A stretch of DNA of 64,000 nt from Anseranas semipalmata (Eukaryota > Chordata > Aves > Anseriformes > Anseranatidae): NCBI GenBank assembly GCA_013399115.1, contig VXAA01003985.1, positions 349,821-413,820 of the forward strand. The letters are read 5' to 3'. The position numbers and the translations under genes are program-made. Positions 62,601-64,000 of the stretch are shown here, in pieces (positions within the stretch are counted from its first letter, which is position 1; each line of letters opens with the position of its first letter). Below the pieces are notes generated by a model, which saw only the letters and a list, made by a program, of their open reading frames with translations, did no database searches and was not told the origin of the DNA.

Positions 62601-64000
62601 TACCTTTACTTTGATTTTAAGGGCTGGATCCTTCTTTCTAGTGAAATCAACGGAAGTTTTGGCTGAATTACTCTTTCAAGTCCATCAGTTAAAGCTTAGA
62701 CAGTAAATATATATGTCCCAGAAGCCTTTTAAAATATAAGGACTTGAGATATTGTCTTAAGGATAATAAAATAACAATGAAAACCAGAAATGCTTGGTTA
62801 ATAGCATTAACTGACCAGAAAAGAAAGTCATTACCATAACTTTCAAGGAGTAGGAATCATTGCATGCAAGTATGCATACACATGGCTAAAGAAGTGCTTT
62901 ACAAAATTCAGCTTTAATCAGTATAGACAATCCAGTCTAGCATGGTGGGCATTTAGTTTCTTTGTACATTCATTTCATTCCTTTTACTGTAAATTTACAC
63001 TTTTTAAAATAATTTCAGTTGATATATCATCTGTTTTTGTCACATTCCAGTGAAACACTGGTAAAGCTCATCTATGCAAAATAATCAGGCTTCTTGCTTC
63101 CTGCTTCAGCCTTCCCTCCTTTCCTAAAGATTTTTTTAAATCTTTATTCAAGTTCTGCACATCCCCAAAGTGCTTTGCTTTACTGCTCCAGCAACTTCAC
63201 AGGCAAAACTGACAAACCAGACACTTTAGTGATTTATTTCACAACAAATTTTTATCTACGTGGAGTCCATGAGAAGCCAAACTTGAATCCTGAACACCCT
63301 TGACCTGAGAGGAAGTTTGGCTGCTACATTCTCCCAAGTATGACTTTGGAGAATATTACAGGGGGAGAAAAAATGTTTTTCCTTTATTGACTGCATTATT
63401 TAATAGCTTTACAGGTCTTCTATTTTGAAATTTTCCAGTGCTCAGTCATACAATCTGATTGGCTTAAAACACCCTGAAGTATTTTAGTAGCTTGTAAATA
63501 ACAGGAAGAAAAATGAAGTCATTAAGGCACACATGCTATAACTTGATCAAGACATCTCCTTCTCCCCTTATATCCCCATCAAAACAGTGCGTTATCCAGA
63601 AAAGGCTGCAGTATTACAGTGGGAAATCCAAGTTCAAGGACCCGAGTGCCTGCTTCTGCCATGTTAAGGCCAGAAACAGAGTATGTCCATGCTGCCCAGG
63701 GAGTCAGGATGTAGAGACACCCATGCTGGCAGCATGCAAGCTGGTGCCTCACCTGGAAGTTGCTCAGGGTGACCAGCACAGTGCTGTGCTCACCCTGCTC
63801 CTGCAGGCTGAGGGAGGTACGCGGGTACCGACTAACTCCCACGCAAGTCCCTGTGCTCAAGCTCTTCCTCTCTCTTTAGCTCACTTTGGTTGGAACATGG
63901 ATTTACTGGGGTGTTAGAAAGTTATAAAGTCAGCCTATTTTGCAGAGTAAGCTGAAAGAAGAGCTAAATTAGCTTACCTCAGAAAGCTCAGCAAGACAAA
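59698..64000. other. Unique AT-rich noncoding DNA
   Basis: No gene is supported. Runs of A occur at 61158-61169 and 62081-62092. A stretch at about 63630-63870 is GC-richer and open on both strands (134-codon plus frame, 93-codon minus frame) without any recognised domain. Confidence 0.55.
62158..62180 (+). repeat. (TTG)n microsatellite
   Basis: About five TTG units are bordered by T-runs. Confidence 0.85.

Noticed and set aside
1..64000. CRISPR array, tRNA, rRNA, operons or prophage-like content
   Set aside because: No regularly spaced repeats, cloverleaf sequences, ribosome binding sites or dense coding are present; the sequence is vertebrate in character.

Overview
This window looks like AT-rich, gene-poor nuclear DNA from a bird. 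The evidence is the repeat content. There are several 3'-end fragments of CR1 LINEs, ending in the typical octamer tail (TTCTGTGA repeats), and one solo LTR whose core text (a block reading close to 'gacagctgacccaaactgg', then a TATA-like box, then 'attaaactatctttacctc', then 'aacccatgagttttctc') matches a LTR type that I know from neoavian birds. I cannot name the species or the chromosome. I see no prokaryotic features, no tRNA or rRNA gene, no CRISPR array and no operon-like layout.

No protein-coding gene can be recognised. Nearly all open frames are short, hydrophobic or low-complexity and behave like chance frames in DNA rich in A and T. The few frames that deserve a second look are: a minus-strand frame at 8634-8895, hydrophobic, ending in a stop and preceded by a strong splice-acceptor-like tract; a 181-codon frame at 55429-55974 inside a somewhat GC-richer block that also has open frames on the other strand; and three short open stretches with good-looking acceptor and donor sites (3424-3515, 18494-18627, 25569-25734). 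None could be assigned to a family, so the window is best read as intergenic DNA or long intron.

Layout: 1-8.0 kb unique DNA interrupted by a long impure poly(A) at 2.9-3.03 kb; 8.0-9.6 kb two CR1 fragments in opposite orientation flanking the hydrophobic minus-strand frame; 9.6-20.9 kb unique DNA; 20.9-21.1 kb an assembly gap of 42 N with poly(A) on its left and poly(T) on its right; 21.1-43.4 kb unique DNA with one CR1 tail, short microsatellites and two small palindromic structures; 43.4-45.4 kb two CR1 copies, one of them about 0.5 kb long; 46.4-46.64 kb a possible retroposed tail; 51.8-52.4 kb a CR1 tail next to a 320-bp GC-rich, CpG-poor island; 55.4-56.7 kb the ORF-rich block; 58.2 kb an AT microsatellite; 59.3-59.7 kb the solo LTR; then unique DNA to the end.

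I did not find a convincing undescribed system. The most interesting whole-window signal is a strand asymmetry: long A-runs greatly outnumber long T-runs on the plus strand. The most interesting local signals are the candidate minus-strand exon near 8.7 kb, the decayed-looking block at 55.4-56.7 kb, and a 43-bp interrupted hairpin centred on a palindromic E-box at 40.3 kb.
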